From Paenibacillus marchantiophytorum (lineage in GTDB: Bacteria > Bacillota > Bacilli > Paenibacillales > NBRC-103111): 64,000 nt of DNA. The notes under the pieces were generated by a model that was given only the letters and a program-made list of their open reading frames with translations, was not told the origin of the DNA and did no database searches. Below are positions 45,820 to 54,018 of the stretch, piece by piece. The DNA lies in assembly GCF_014640555.1 (NCBI RefSeq), contig NZ_BMHE01000005.1, forward strand, positions 124,001 to 188,000, given 5' to 3'. Positions within the stretch are counted from its first letter, which is position 1. The number at the start of each line of letters is the position of its first letter. The translations under genes were made by a program, and so were the position numbers.

Positions 45820-46004
45820 ATACGCAACCCCCTAAATGTTGGGTCAAGATGGGGATGATGAATAGCCTCATCCCCCTTAAAAGGTTGATTCACCTTGCTT
45901 TGCTCTTGGTTCCAGCGATAAGCCGGTTCCAAATAAACCGGCTGCTGACTTAACACCATAGGACGTGTATACACATTCGTATTTACGCGAGTATCCTTTG
46001 TCAT
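45816..46004 (-). CDS. 62-residue peptide coupled to the PqqD-like gene
   Basis: A short protein beginning MTKDTRVNTNVYTRPMVLSQ and ending HHPHLDPTFRGLRI. It is rich in Gln, Asn, Pro, Tyr and His, has no cysteine, signal peptide or membrane helix. TAGGAGA, which includes the stop codon of the gene before, lies 9 bases upstream of its ATG, and its stop overlaps the PqqD start. The larger frame in which it lies is part of the upstream gene region and is not used. It is a candidate RiPP precursor or a small regulator; I do not recognise a family. Confidence 0.62.
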   Translation of the reverse strand: MTKDTRVNTNVYTRPMVLSQQPVYLEPAYRWNQEQSKVNQPFKGDEAIHHPHLDPTFRGLRI

Positions 46005-46017
46005 AAAGGTACGTCTC

Positions 46018-47736
46018 CTATCTTTTCCACGTTTGAATAAGTCTTCTTGCTTCTCCGAAAGGGGTATCAATAATTTCGTACATACGCAGGAAGACGGTTG
46101 TTTCGAATCGATCCAAGTCAAAATTAATGGTCTGGGCCCCGCTAACCAGCTTGTTCTCGCCAGTAAACGAAAGAACCTTGGAAACCATGATCCGCTCTTT
46201 GGCATCAACCAATTCAAGCCTCATCTTGGAAAAACTTTGATCAACAACGACTTCGTCCTGAAGCTTGATCGTAAAATCCAAATTAAGCTTATACGAATAA
46301 GGTAAACCATTGCCGTTATTATAATTAGCCGATGTCGACCAATCATTCAGCGTAGCCTGAAAAGGGTAGAAAGCAAGGGTACTGTCTTCCTTCGTATCCA
46401 TTACTTTCGTCTTAAACGCAGCCATTGTAATATGGTACGGCGCTACACTCTTGCCATCCAGAATTTCCATCACTAATTGCTCGCCAGTTTCCGAGCTTGG
46501 AATGATAAAGGAATAATAGATGACATAACTGATATTCGGAATCAGCGTATCCACTTGCGTGTTCTGTCTGGTTCCCATATAGCTATTGCCATTATAGCTG
46601 GTTAACTTCGTATCGAATTGTGGAACCTGCATCGGCGTATCGCTATGATTAAGCAATTTGAATTTGGCGACTGCCGCTTTGAAGCCACCACCAGCACTTT
46701 CTTGCAAGCGAAGATCCACCATCGATACGTCAACCTCAGGCCGTATTAACTTGTACAAGGGATCGAAGTGGATCGGCTTATTCCACTCATACGGCGATAA
46801 TTGATTAATATAACCGATCGTGCTCTTAGCGCCAGGAAGCGTAATGGTCAGTCGACCGATTAGATAATTCGTATGTGTTTTGTCTTCTCCCGCGAAATCC
46901 TCCGGTGTTAGAATCGACAAGCTCTTCATTTCTAACCGGTTTCTCGCAGGAATGGCATAATGAATATACGTCTGTTCGCCGTATTCCAGCGAGAGCGGGC
47001 CTTGTTCCAGCCTTTTGCCATTGTAGACCTTCTTATCTGAAATACCATTGATCCGGAAATCTGGTATGGTCGTCTTCTTGTCTCCTTGGTTCGTAACAAG
47101 TAAACCTACAATGACCATTGGACCATCCGGTGTATTCTGTTCATTCAAACTAACGGGCTTGAATTCCAATGTAGTAGACAGCACAGGAATTGTGAACGTA
47201 TCTTCCCATTTCTTAGTCACAGCGGGATTGGCAAGTGTAGCCTTCTCCCCCTTCCATTCATTGGAAGAAATAGGAATTGAAATAATTCTTTCTTCTTGTT
47301 TGGGATAGACGAATTCATTAACATCCAGCCATGAAAGCTCAGTCAGCGAGAAATTATCATAGCGGTCAATGACGTTCATATAGCTAAGTTCGACAGTCTC
47401 CTTGGGCTGAATATTCTTGGCATTCGCTTGACTGGGACGCATGATATACTCCAGTCCTTCTTGCGTCTTGACGCGAACTTCATACTCGGGCACCCCGGTC
47501 AATCGATCTCCATTATTAAATAAACGAATCGTTGCCGCAATTCGAGTTCCCTCCGAGGTGGATTCATTTAGAATCCCCTTCACTTCCACCTTAATTGCAT
47601 CCGTTAACTGATAAGTTTTCTCTACAGAGGTTTGGGTATACTTCTCATCGGCTGCCGCGTGGAAAGACGCTGAAGATATAACCAGAGAGGCTGTCAAGAC
47701 AAGGGCGACCATCGTGTGTTTCCAGTTTATTTTCAA
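46018..47736 (-). CDS. Large secreted protein of the EpsA/EpsB operon
   Basis: A 572-residue exported protein. Residues 1-29 are a signal peptide (MVALVLTASLVISSASF, cut after AAA). The rest has repeated beta-strand segments, with two or three similar domains of about 150 residues; each has ATIRLFNNGDRLT- or GLLVTNQGDKKT-type strands that resemble bacterial Ig-like folds. No anchor is seen. It lies between the HlyD-like adaptor and the small peptide gene, so a role in polymer export or at the cell surface is likely. Family not recognised. Confidence 0.75.
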   Translation of the reverse strand: MKINWKHTMVALVLTASLVISSASFHAAADEKYTQTSVEKTYQLTDAIKVEVKGILNESTSEGTRIAATIRLFNNGDRLTGVPEYEVRVKTQEGLEYIMRPSQANAKNIQPKETVELSYMNVIDRYDNFSLTELSWLDVNEFVYPKQEERIISIPISSNEWKGEKATLANPAVTKKWEDTFTIPVLSTTLEFKPVSLNEQNTPDGPMVIVGLLVTNQGDKKTTIPDFRINGISDKKVYNGKRLEQGPLSLEYGEQTYIHYAIPARNRLEMKSLSILTPEDFAGEDKTHTNYLIGRLTITLPGAKSTIGYINQLSPYEWNKPIHFDPLYKLIRPEVDVSMVDLRLQESAGGGFKAAVAKFKLLNHSDTPMQVPQFDTKLTSYNGNSYMGTRQNTQVDTLIPNISYVIYYSFIIPSSETGEQLVMEILDGKSVAPYHITMAAFKTKVMDTKEDSTLAFYPFQATLNDWSTSANYNNGNGLPYSYKLNLDFTIKLQDEVVVDQSFSKMRLELVDAKERIMVSKVLSFTGENKLVSGAQTINFDLDRFETTVFLRMYEIIDTPFGEARRLIQTWKR

Positions 47737-47757
47737 TTCAAGTCACTCCATTTTCCA

Positions 47758-49041
47758 TTATTGCTCTTCAACTGCCGTCATTTGAACTTTTTCTTTATCT
47801 CTTAATTGATTCGGGCTCGTTTTTACGACAAGATCGCCCTCTTTAAGACCGGAAATCACTTCCTGAATAGGCTCATTCAAGCGACCTAGCTGGACACTTC
47901 GTTTCTCAACCGTATCGCCTGCAACTACGAACACATAGTTGGCATCGCCCTCTTTAACAATCGCATATGTAGGAACGGTGAGTACGATTTGATCTTTCTC
48001 TTCCGTCAATTGAATCATTAGTTTCATACCAGGCTTCAAGGCTAAATCCTTATTCGGCACTTCCAAATTGATTTCATAAGCTCTCGTTTGGGGATCTATT
48101 ACCTTGGAGAGATAACTGATCGGCCCTTTGAACTTCTGCGTAGTTCCCGTTAAATAGTAAGGCAGCTCTTTCTTGTCACTCAAGTGTCTCGTTTCTTCTT
48201 CCGTCAGTTGCGCTTTGATCTTGACGGGATCCAGTCTTATAATGACCCCAACCGCTGATCCCATCTGCAGCGACATCCCGGCTTCCAGCGGCATCTCGGT
48301 CAATAGACCGCTGACTTGTGCCTTTATTTCAAGGTTTTTGAGTATTTGATCCATTTGCTGCAAGGCAATCTGATCATTTTTAAGTTGTGTTTCCAGCTCC
48401 GAGGTCATGTCAATCGGCTCCAGCATCGTCAATTTCTTCTTGAGCTGATCCAGATCCAGCTGAGCATCCATCATCTGAGTTTCCATTTGGAACAACTGGG
48501 CTTTGGTCACTAAACCGATATCATAATCATTCTTCATTTTGTTATAGCTTCTGCGCAGGCTGGTCATCCCTAATTCCTTTTTTTGAATCGAGTTGCTCAT
48601 TTCCAGCTTTTGATTTTCGGTCTCTTTCTTGGCCTTCACTCTTGCTTTTTCAATAGCCTCTTGCGCCGTCTTAACCGTTAGTTCAGCAACTTGCCTTTGC
48701 AGGGCAACGTCTCCAGATTTGAGTCTGAGGATAATTTCTCCTTCTTGTACCATATCTCCGCGCTTCTTGAAGATTTGCTCCACATCACCCGCTGCTTTGG
48801 ACACAACACCGAATTGTGCCGAGGATTGCACTTCAGCGGTACGCTCGAGAGGGTCGCCAATTTTCTGCTTAATGACTTTAAAAGCTTTCACACTTTTCAG
48901 ACTTTGTTCATTATAAACTGATTTCGAATCGGAATTAATCGGAGCTGTATCTGAGCATCCAGACAAAACGCCAATGCTTAGCGCCAAGATACAGAAGGTT
49001 CTTGCAGTTTTTCTACGCGGCTTACATCTTTTTTGTCTCAT
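47758..49041 (-). CDS. HlyD/RND-type membrane fusion lipoprotein
   Basis: A 427-residue adaptor. Residues 10-30 form a lipoprotein signal with the lipobox LSGC. The biotinyl-lipoyl region (VVSKAAGDVEQIFKKRGDMV), a long coiled coil (about 120-240, rich in Lys, Glu and Gln), a second lipoyl half and a C-terminal beta-barrel (YAIVKEGDANYVFVVAGD) follow. Such adaptors link an inner-membrane transporter to the surface. No transporter gene lies beside it; the lasso exporter or an EPS system may be its partner. It is in the EpsA/EpsB operon. Confidence 0.88.
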   Translation of the reverse strand: MRQKRCKPRRKTARTFCILALSIGVLSGCSDTAPINSDSKSVYNEQSLKSVKAFKVIKQKIGDPLERTAEVQSSAQFGVVSKAAGDVEQIFKKRGDMVQEGEIILRLKSGDVALQRQVAELTVKTAQEAIEKARVKAKKETENQKLEMSNSIQKKELGMTSLRRSYNKMKNDYDIGLVTKAQLFQMETQMMDAQLDLDQLKKKLTMLEPIDMTSELETQLKNDQIALQQMDQILKNLEIKAQVSGLLTEMPLEAGMSLQMGSAVGVIIRLDPVKIKAQLTEEETRHLSDKKELPYYLTGTTQKFKGPISYLSKVIDPQTRAYEINLEVPNKDLALKPGMKLMIQLTEEKDQIVLTVPTYAIVKEGDANYVFVVAGDTVEKRSVQLGRLNEPIQEVISGLKEGDLVVKTSPNQLRDKEKVQMTAVEEQ

Positions 49042-49086
49042 TTGCTATAAACTCGCTCCCCTTACTTTGATTTTGTTAACGGACTG

Positions 49087-49752
49087 TTATAAATAAGCAT
49101 CTGCACGATAGTCTTTGATTTCGTTTAAGACGACACCGATCAATTTAGCGTTGGCCATCATTAACTCTTCTTTCACTTTCTTGGCCATATTGCGCTTCAC
49201 TTTGCCGTATTCCACAACGAGAAGAACCCCGTCGCATTGCGCTGCCAAGAGCTTGGCATCCGTTAAGGTCAGCACCGAAGGCGTATCTACAATCACCAAG
49301 TCATAACCGGCTTTGAAATCTGTTAGAAGCGCAGCCATTCGTTTGGAGGCTAATAGCTCAGAAGGATTTTGGCGCCCGGCACCTGAGGTCATGATCCATA
49401 AATTTTCGATAAATGAGTCCTGAATGCTTTCCTCCATAGAGGTCTCGCTGCCTAGATAAGTCGTCAATCCCACTGTATTTTCCTTATTAAATACCATGTG
49501 AATGGAAGGATTTCTTAAATCGGCATCCAGCAAAAGGACCTTCTTGCCAATCTGTGCGTAAGCTACGGCCAAATTGATCGCAGTCGTCGTCTTACCTTCA
49601 CCGCGACTTGCCGAAGTCACCGTAATGGTTTTGACTTCCTGTCCCAAAGCCGAACATTCAATATTAAAGCGTAAGGAACGATAGGCCTCTGATACCGGAG
49701 AATGCGGGTTGATTTGCATCATAATCGGAACATTAGTGGATGGTTTTGGCAT
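49087..49752 (-). CDS. epsB: EpsB/CpsD-type tyrosine kinase
   Basis: A 221-residue BY-kinase. Walker A is SASRGEGKTTTA, Walker A' LLLDADLRNP and Walker B LVIVDTPSV. The C terminus ends KDYRADAYL with two tyrosines that can be autophosphorylated. It controls polymer length and synthesis together with EpsA. The ATG at 49752 gives the family's start; the longer frame is an unused overlap. It overlaps the epsA gene by 20 bases. Confidence 0.92.
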   Translation of the reverse strand: MPKPSTNVPIMMQINPHSPVSEAYRSLRFNIECSALGQEVKTITVTSASRGEGKTTTAINLAVAYAQIGKKVLLLDADLRNPSIHMVFNKENTVGLTTYLGSETSMEESIQDSFIENLWIMTSGAGRQNPSELLASKRMAALLTDFKAGYDLVIVDTPSVLTLTDAKLLAAQCDGVLLVVEYGKVKRNMAKKVKEELMMANAKLIGVVLNEIKDYRADAYL

Positions 49753-50500
49753 ATGGCGTTTCCCCTGTTTTTTTACTGGATTTATAACTCCGTTTGGTTC
49801 GCGGTTCTTTATCCTTGTCTTTGAACTTAGGTATGTAGGCCATTGTTGGTGCTGCGAAAATATCGCGGACATCCTCATCCGTTTTGATCGTGTCATCCAA
49901 GGCGTCTAGGAGAAGCGTTAAGCCAACCATACCAGCGAGGGACACAATAAAGCTTAGAATAATATATTGGTTAGACTTCTGATTGATAGGAATCGGATAA
50001 TCCTGACTTTTGGCCCTATTCAAAATCGTGACATTATCGACTTTCATAATCTTGGGAATTTCCACTTGAAAGACATCGGAAACTGCATTGGCGATTTTCA
50101 CAGCTTTCTCATGCGAGAAGTGTCGAGCACTGATGGTCATCACTTGCGTTTCATTGAGGTTAGACACATTAACGATGGATATGAGTTGATCCGTGGAAAC
50201 ATTTAAATCGGGGTAACGTTGAACGACTTTATCCATAATAGCAGGAGTTCTAATAATTTCCTTAAATGTGTTCATGAGGGCAAGATTAACGCCTATGGCG
50301 CCATAATCAATTCTTTCTTTACCTAATTGATCCTGCTCAACAGTTTTATTTACAATCAATTTCGTGGATGCTTGATAGATAGGTTGATAGTTGGATGAGG
50401 TATACAGGGCTGTGAGAATAGTTACCCCCAGCACGCATATCGCAATTAGCCACATACGCTTTTTTATAATAATTAAGTACTCTTTCACATTGATTTCCAT
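49733..50500 (-). CDS. epsA: EpsA/Wzz-type polysaccharide chain-length protein and kinase activator
   Basis: A 255-residue membrane protein. One membrane helix is near residues 15-37 (MWLIAICVLGVTILTALYTS), an extracellular loop follows, and a second helix is near 180-205 (YIILSFIVSLAGMVGLTLLL). The cytoplasmic tail after it activates EpsB. The ATG at 50500 has GGAGGGG 5 bases upstream; the 15-residue longer frame is rejected. It is the first gene of the operon that ends with the PqqD-like gene, and it lies far from epsC-N. Confidence 0.9.
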   Translation of the reverse strand: MEINVKEYLIIIKKRMWLIAICVLGVTILTALYTSSNYQPIYQASTKLIVNKTVEQDQLGKERIDYGAIGVNLALMNTFKEIIRTPAIMDKVVQRYPDLNVSTDQLISIVNVSNLNETQVMTISARHFSHEKAVKIANAVSDVFQVEIPKIMKVDNVTILNRAKSQDYPIPINQKSNQYIILSFIVSLAGMVGLTLLLDALDDTIKTDEDVRDIFAAPTMAYIPKFKDKDKEPRTKRSYKSSKKTGETPYAKTIH

Positions 50501-50554
50501 GATTCCCCTCCAAAGAAGTCTTCTTTGCTTGATGTTCCGTTTCAACTAACCTTT

Positions 50555-50645
50555 GATACTATTTGTATCATGTTATAGGTATACTTTAAGATACTTTTTG
50601 TATCATGTCAATACAATTTTTCGCGATTAAGTTCCAAATCGTATC
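50555..50645 (-). promoter_or_regulatory. epsAB promoter with GATACN5GTATC operators
   Basis: Minus-strand TTGACA (50606-50611), 17 bases, a weak TAAAGT box. The spacer is filled by GATACN5GTATC (50590-50604). A second exact site lies at 50555-50569 downstream, and a degenerate one at 50631-50645 upstream. The layout is like that of the SinR-like sites at the eps promoter, but with a different palindrome. Confidence 0.62.
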
Positions 50646-50658
50646 ACGCATTAATCGC

Positions 50659-50702
50659 AAAAAAAAGAGAGAGAAACTCCCCGCTTCCGGAGACTTCTCT
50701 CA
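50659..50702 (-). terminator. Rho-independent terminator of the HD-GYP/LuxR operon
   Basis: A stem of AGAGAGAAACTCC with GGAGACTTCTCT around a GC-rich loop, followed on the minus strand by a run of T (50659-50666). It ends the LuxR-type gene and lies just upstream of the epsAB promoter. Confidence 0.75.
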
Positions 50703-50707
50703 TCGTT

Positions 50708-51004
50708 TTAATTGCCTAAGGCTTGTATTCGACTAAGTTCATTTGATCGTTTCGAGAGCGTCAGTGCCTGTTGCAGGAGCAGGGCTAACAATCTGCGCAT
50801 CGATCCAATCCCAATTTTACTCATGATATTCGCTAAATGAATCTTTACCGTCTTTTCGCTAATACAACAGCTTTCAGCAATTTCCCGATTCGTGTAACCA
50901 TGTGTAGCGATTAGACCGAGAATCTCTGATTCACGCTGGGTTAAACCATAACTAGCGAAAAATTGATTCAATAACTGGCTGTCTTCTACCATTATTTCCT
51001 TCAT
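50708..51004 (-). CDS. Stand-alone LuxR-type DNA-binding protein
   Basis: A 98-residue protein made mostly of a LuxR/GerE helix-turn-helix (LTQRESEILGLIATHGYTNR, EIAESCCISEKTVKIHLANI). There is no receiver or sensor domain. It is coupled to the HD-GYP gene by an ATGA overlap, so both are made together. It may control the nearby epsAB operon or genes linked to cyclic di-GMP; the target is unknown. Confidence 0.88.
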   Translation of the reverse strand: MKEIMVEDSQLLNQFFASYGLTQRESEILGLIATHGYTNREIAESCCISEKTVKIHLANIMSKIGIGSMRRLLALLLQQALTLSKRSNELSRIQALGN

Positions 51005-52038
51005 ACAACAACTTCCTTTATATGAATATGTCGTTCTCGACTAAGATCTACAAAGATATCATCAATCTTAACAAGGGGGTTCGTATCATCCGTAGGATTA
51101 ATATAAACGACCTCTCCCCATCGACCATCAGTAAGCTTCACTTTCCTGCCAACTAAATTCTGGATCATATTATTCAGAAAAACAGCGACAATATGAGGAT
51201 CTAATTCACCGAAAAAGCCTTCCCTCATCCGATTAACAACTTCGTAAAACGGCATCATCTCATGGTAAGGACGCTTCGAGGACATAGCATGAAAGACATC
51301 TGCAACGGCTACGATACGGCTCATGCGATCTACTTGTGAATCCTTGAGACCTAGCGGATACCCCGTGCCATCAGCCCGCTCATGATGCTGCAGCGCGACT
51401 AGGGCAACCCTATAATGAATCCCCGCAGTTTCTCTCAGCATATTGTAGCCTCGAACCGTGTGCTGCTTCATCTCGCCATATTCATCGTCCGACAGCTTAC
51501 CTGGCTTCAGCAGAATTTCTTCTGCTATCGTAATCTTCCCTACATCATGCATGGTAGCTGCAAGAGATAGCAGCGCCACTTCTTTATCATCGAGATTTAA
51601 CCATTTCCCGATCAGCGTTGACAGAATCCCAACACCAATATTGTGCTGATGCGTGTATTCATCTTTCGCTTTGACAGCTTGAAACAACTCGTATAAATCG
51701 GGGTTCTCTGCCGCTTGCTGAACAATAGGAATCAAATCATTCTTGATTTCTAGCAAGGGGATTTTCTTCTGTGATTGAATACGCTCGAATAAATCCTTGG
51801 CATATTGAGAAGCTTTTTGGACAAGGTGTTCGGAGGAATTAATGGATGATTCGGATTCAATTTCTTCTTCTTCCACGGTCGTCATGATGTCCATGAAGTC
51901 AATACGATGCTGCTGGAATAAATCCAGGTGCTCCTGCGTGAGGACGGATTGACTTGGTACTAGTACAAGTCCATAACTTGTTGTGACATCGTATTTCAAC
52001 TTCTTACCCAATAGTTCTCTCAAAGAAGCTCGCCCCAA
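51001..52038 (-). CDS. HD-GYP cyclic di-GMP phosphodiesterase
   Basis: A 345-residue protein. The HD-GYP domain runs from about residue 110 to 290: HDVGKITIAEEILLKPG, then HTVRGYNMLRE and HHERADGTGYPLGL. It should hydrolyse cyclic di-GMP, which in many bacteria lowers matrix production. The C-terminal 45 residues (KVKLTDGRWGEVVYINPTD) are a small beta domain often found after HD-GYP in Firmicutes. The start is uncertain: TTG at 52038 has no clear ribosome site, and a TTG five codons later is possible. Confidence 0.9.
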   Translation of the reverse strand: MGRASLRELLGKKLKYDVTTSYGLVLVPSQSVLTQEHLDLFQQHRIDFMDIMTTVEEEEIESESSINSSEHLVQKASQYAKDLFERIQSQKKIPLLEIKNDLIPIVQQAAENPDLYELFQAVKAKDEYTHQHNIGVGILSTLIGKWLNLDDKEVALLSLAATMHDVGKITIAEEILLKPGKLSDDEYGEMKQHTVRGYNMLRETAGIHYRVALVALQHHERADGTGYPLGLKDSQVDRMSRIVAVADVFHAMSSKRPYHEMMPFYEVVNRMREGFFGELDPHIVAVFLNNMIQNLVGRKVKLTDGRWGEVVYINPTDDTNPLVKIDDIFVDLSRERHIHIKEVVV

Positions 52039-52290
52039 TTATTTTCAAAATATAACCAATTTCAATTATATACGACAAATTTATTTCCATCTATGGGATA
52101 GATAGCCCGTATTTAAACATATAAACTAGGATAAAGAGCCTATAGACTGGAAAACCATAATCCATAATAGGACTATTGGTCTGGTCATGACATGAAATTC
52201 ATTCTATCCTACCCCGTGACATCCGTCTAGTCATCTGCATAGAGTAAGTATCGACAATTCCGCTTTAACCTAAGGAGGAACTTACTTACT

Positions 52291-52962
52291 ATGACAGCAA
52301 AGAAAAAACAAGAGCTCAGAGACTTGGATCAAGATACCCAAATCGTGCAGCAGCCTGAGACGGAACAATCTTTAAATGAAGCCTATCAGCAACCTGCGCC
52401 TTATCCATACGGCTATCCCGTACCGCAAGCCTACGCTTGGGTGCCTGTTTATGATCCGCGCGGCTTGGGCGGCATGATTGGCATCCCAGGCTTTCCCGGC
52501 GGCGGCGGCGGCTTTCCCGGTGGCGGGATGACGCCTGGGTTCCCTGGGCAGCCTGGTGGATTCCCTGGGCAACCTGGCGGATTCCCTGGGCAGCCTGGCG
52601 GGTTCCCCGGGCAACCTGGCGGGTTCCCTGGGCAGCCTGGCTTCCCTGGCGGTGGTTTCCCAGGTCCAGGCTTGCCAGGACCACCGCAAGGAGGCGGCCA
52701 GCAGGCTCCTACCTCCCCGCCACCAGCCTTCACTCCGCAAAAGCCGCTTACTGCAGCTGGCGGCGAGGCCTTCGCCATTAATCCTGGCGGCATCGCTCGC
52801 TGTTTGTTTAATTTCACTTACGTGTGGCTGCGCAACGGCCAGTCCTTCTGGTACTTCCCTATCTTCGTGGGCTCAACGTCCATAGGCGGTTTCCGTTGGA
52901 ATGGTTTCTCTTGGATGTACTTCGGCATGGATTTGCGGTTTATTGACGCATTTACTTGTTAA
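52291..52962 (+). CDS. Collagen-like repeat protein
   Basis: A 223-residue protein. Residues 1-60 are hydrophilic and Gln/Pro/Tyr-rich. Residues about 68-135 are Gly-Pro-rich with five perfect GFPGQPG units. Residues about 155-223 form a compact C-terminal domain rich in Phe, Trp and Gly with two cysteines ([20 protein letters not shown] and a final AFTC). There is no signal peptide, so it may be a spore-coat or intracellular structural protein. AAGGAGG lies upstream of the ATG. It is divergent from the HD-GYP gene. The strict Gly-X-Y pattern is broken at the unit ends, so a stable triple helix is uncertain. Confidence 0.75.
   Translation: MTAKKKQELRDLDQDTQIVQQPETEQSLNEAYQQPAPYPYGYPVPQAYAWVPVYDPRGLGGMIGIPGFPGGGGGFPGGGMTPGFPGQPGGFPGQPGGFPGQPGGFPGQPGGFPGQPGFPGGGFPGPGLPGPPQGGGQQAPTSPPPAFTPQKPLTAAGGEAFAINPGGIARCLFNFTYVWLRNGQSFWYFPIFVGSTSIGGFRWNGFSWMYFGMDLRFIDAFTC
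52537..52641 (+). repeat. Five 21-bp tandem repeats coding GFPGQPG
   Basis: Five units of 21 bases at 52537, 52558, 52579, 52600 and 52621 with only silent differences. Such tracts change length easily by slippage. They lie in the middle of the collagen-like gene. Confidence 0.9.
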
Positions 52963-53007
52963 ATTTTCCATTCGAACAAATAAGCACGTTCGGCTAGCTT
53001 ATTCTCA

Positions 53008-53046
53008 GCGTATCAGCCCCCGCCATCATGGCGGGGGCTGATACGC
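53008..53046. terminator. Strong bidirectional hairpin
   Basis: A 17-base perfect GC-rich stem (53008-53024 with 53030-53046) and a 5-base loop between two convergent genes. T-runs are short on both sides, but the stem strength suggests termination in both directions. Confidence 0.75.
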
Positions 53047-53054
53047 ATTTATCA

Positions 53055-54008
53055 TCAAGCCATCTGCTCATACGCCGTAAAAGGATCCGCAATCTCCATA
53101 TAATGGGCTTCGGTATCGCTGGCTCCGACATATAAGTCCGCCAAACTGTTCGCCTTTCGGACCAAACCTCCGCTGAAGATCACATCTGCCAGATCTGCCC
53201 GCTTCGCCGGTCCGTCCGGAAAGTCGCTGCGGGTTGCAATGATTTTGACCGGTGACTTCTCCCTCGTCCAAGGATTAAGGACGAAGGACATGGCATGATA
53301 ATGCAGCCGTCCTTCGTCATCCGTATACGAGATATGGCCCAGCACGCCAAGAAACCCATTTGTCAGCAAATGGATTTCATTTGCGCCGCCCCATTCGTCC
53401 TTCAGGAATTGATCGCGGAACAAGGGAGCCTGGATAATCGCTGTTTCCGACAATTCATCGAACGAATCGAGGATGCTGAATCCGATGACAGCTCGTGTGC
53501 CCTCGATGCCGAACGGCCTCGAAAATACGCCAATCCGTCCATCCGATAGTGCGGTCAGCCGGATATCTTTCATATTCCATGGACCCGAAGCGGCATGTTT
53601 GAGTTCATGCAGGTTCTTCCCTCGGTAGAGCACGGTTTTCCAACCGATAATCGCTCTTTTCGTCACCTGGTCAAAATACAACTCGACGCCACCGAAAATC
53701 CATTCGCCATTAATCTGGGTAATGAATGGATCTTGCAGCTGAAATTTGGGCAAATCCAGCTTGGGTGTCCATATATCCTCCCGGCATGTAAAGAAGATAA
53801 TTTCGGATTCCTCTGAATCCCGCGCCTCGACCCGGCCTGCGATGTAGAGCTCCCCTTCATTCATGAAAGGAGCCGTAATATTGTAGACATCCCGATCGCC
53901 GACTCCGGCAAAATGGAGTTTGCGGCCTTTGTGCCGAGCAGGCTGATAATCCAGCAGGAGTTCTTTGCATGTCTTCGTTTGCCATTCCAGTTTCATCATA
54001 GGTGACAT
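53055..54008 (-). CDS. DUF1861-like five-bladed propeller protein
   Basis: A 317-residue soluble protein with propeller-type repeats (LHFAGVGDRDVYNITAPFMN, GELYIAGRVEARDSEESEI, GRIGVFSRPFG) that I place in the DUF1861 family, related in fold to GH130/GH43 proteins. Some related propellers are mannoside phosphorylases. It is the last gene of a four-gene minus-strand cassette with a mannose-1-phosphate guanylyltransferase, so it may remake or break down a mannose glycan; that is inference. Confidence 0.72.
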   Translation of the reverse strand: MSPMMKLEWQTKTCKELLLDYQPARHKGRKLHFAGVGDRDVYNITAPFMNEGELYIAGRVEARDSEESEIIFFTCREDIWTPKLDLPKFQLQDPFITQINGEWIFGGVELYFDQVTKRAIIGWKTVLYRGKNLHELKHAASGPWNMKDIRLTALSDGRIGVFSRPFGIEGTRAVIGFSILDSFDELSETAIIQAPLFRDQFLKDEWGGANEIHLLTNGFLGVLGHISYTDDEGRLHYHAMSFVLNPWTREKSPVKIIATRSDFPDGPAKRADLADVIFSGGLVRKANSLADLYVGASDTEAHYMEIADPFTAYEQMA

Positions 54009-54018
54009 TCAGCCTCTC

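Noticed and set aside
46005..46217. Upstream part of the 133-residue frame that contains the 62-residue peptide
   Set aside because: It lies inside the coding region of the secreted protein; the ribosome site supports the ATG at 46004.
52316..52817. Three long open frames opposite the collagen-like gene
   Set aside because: They exist because the 21-base repeat has no stop in those frames; they lack ribosome sites and have repeat-derived composition.
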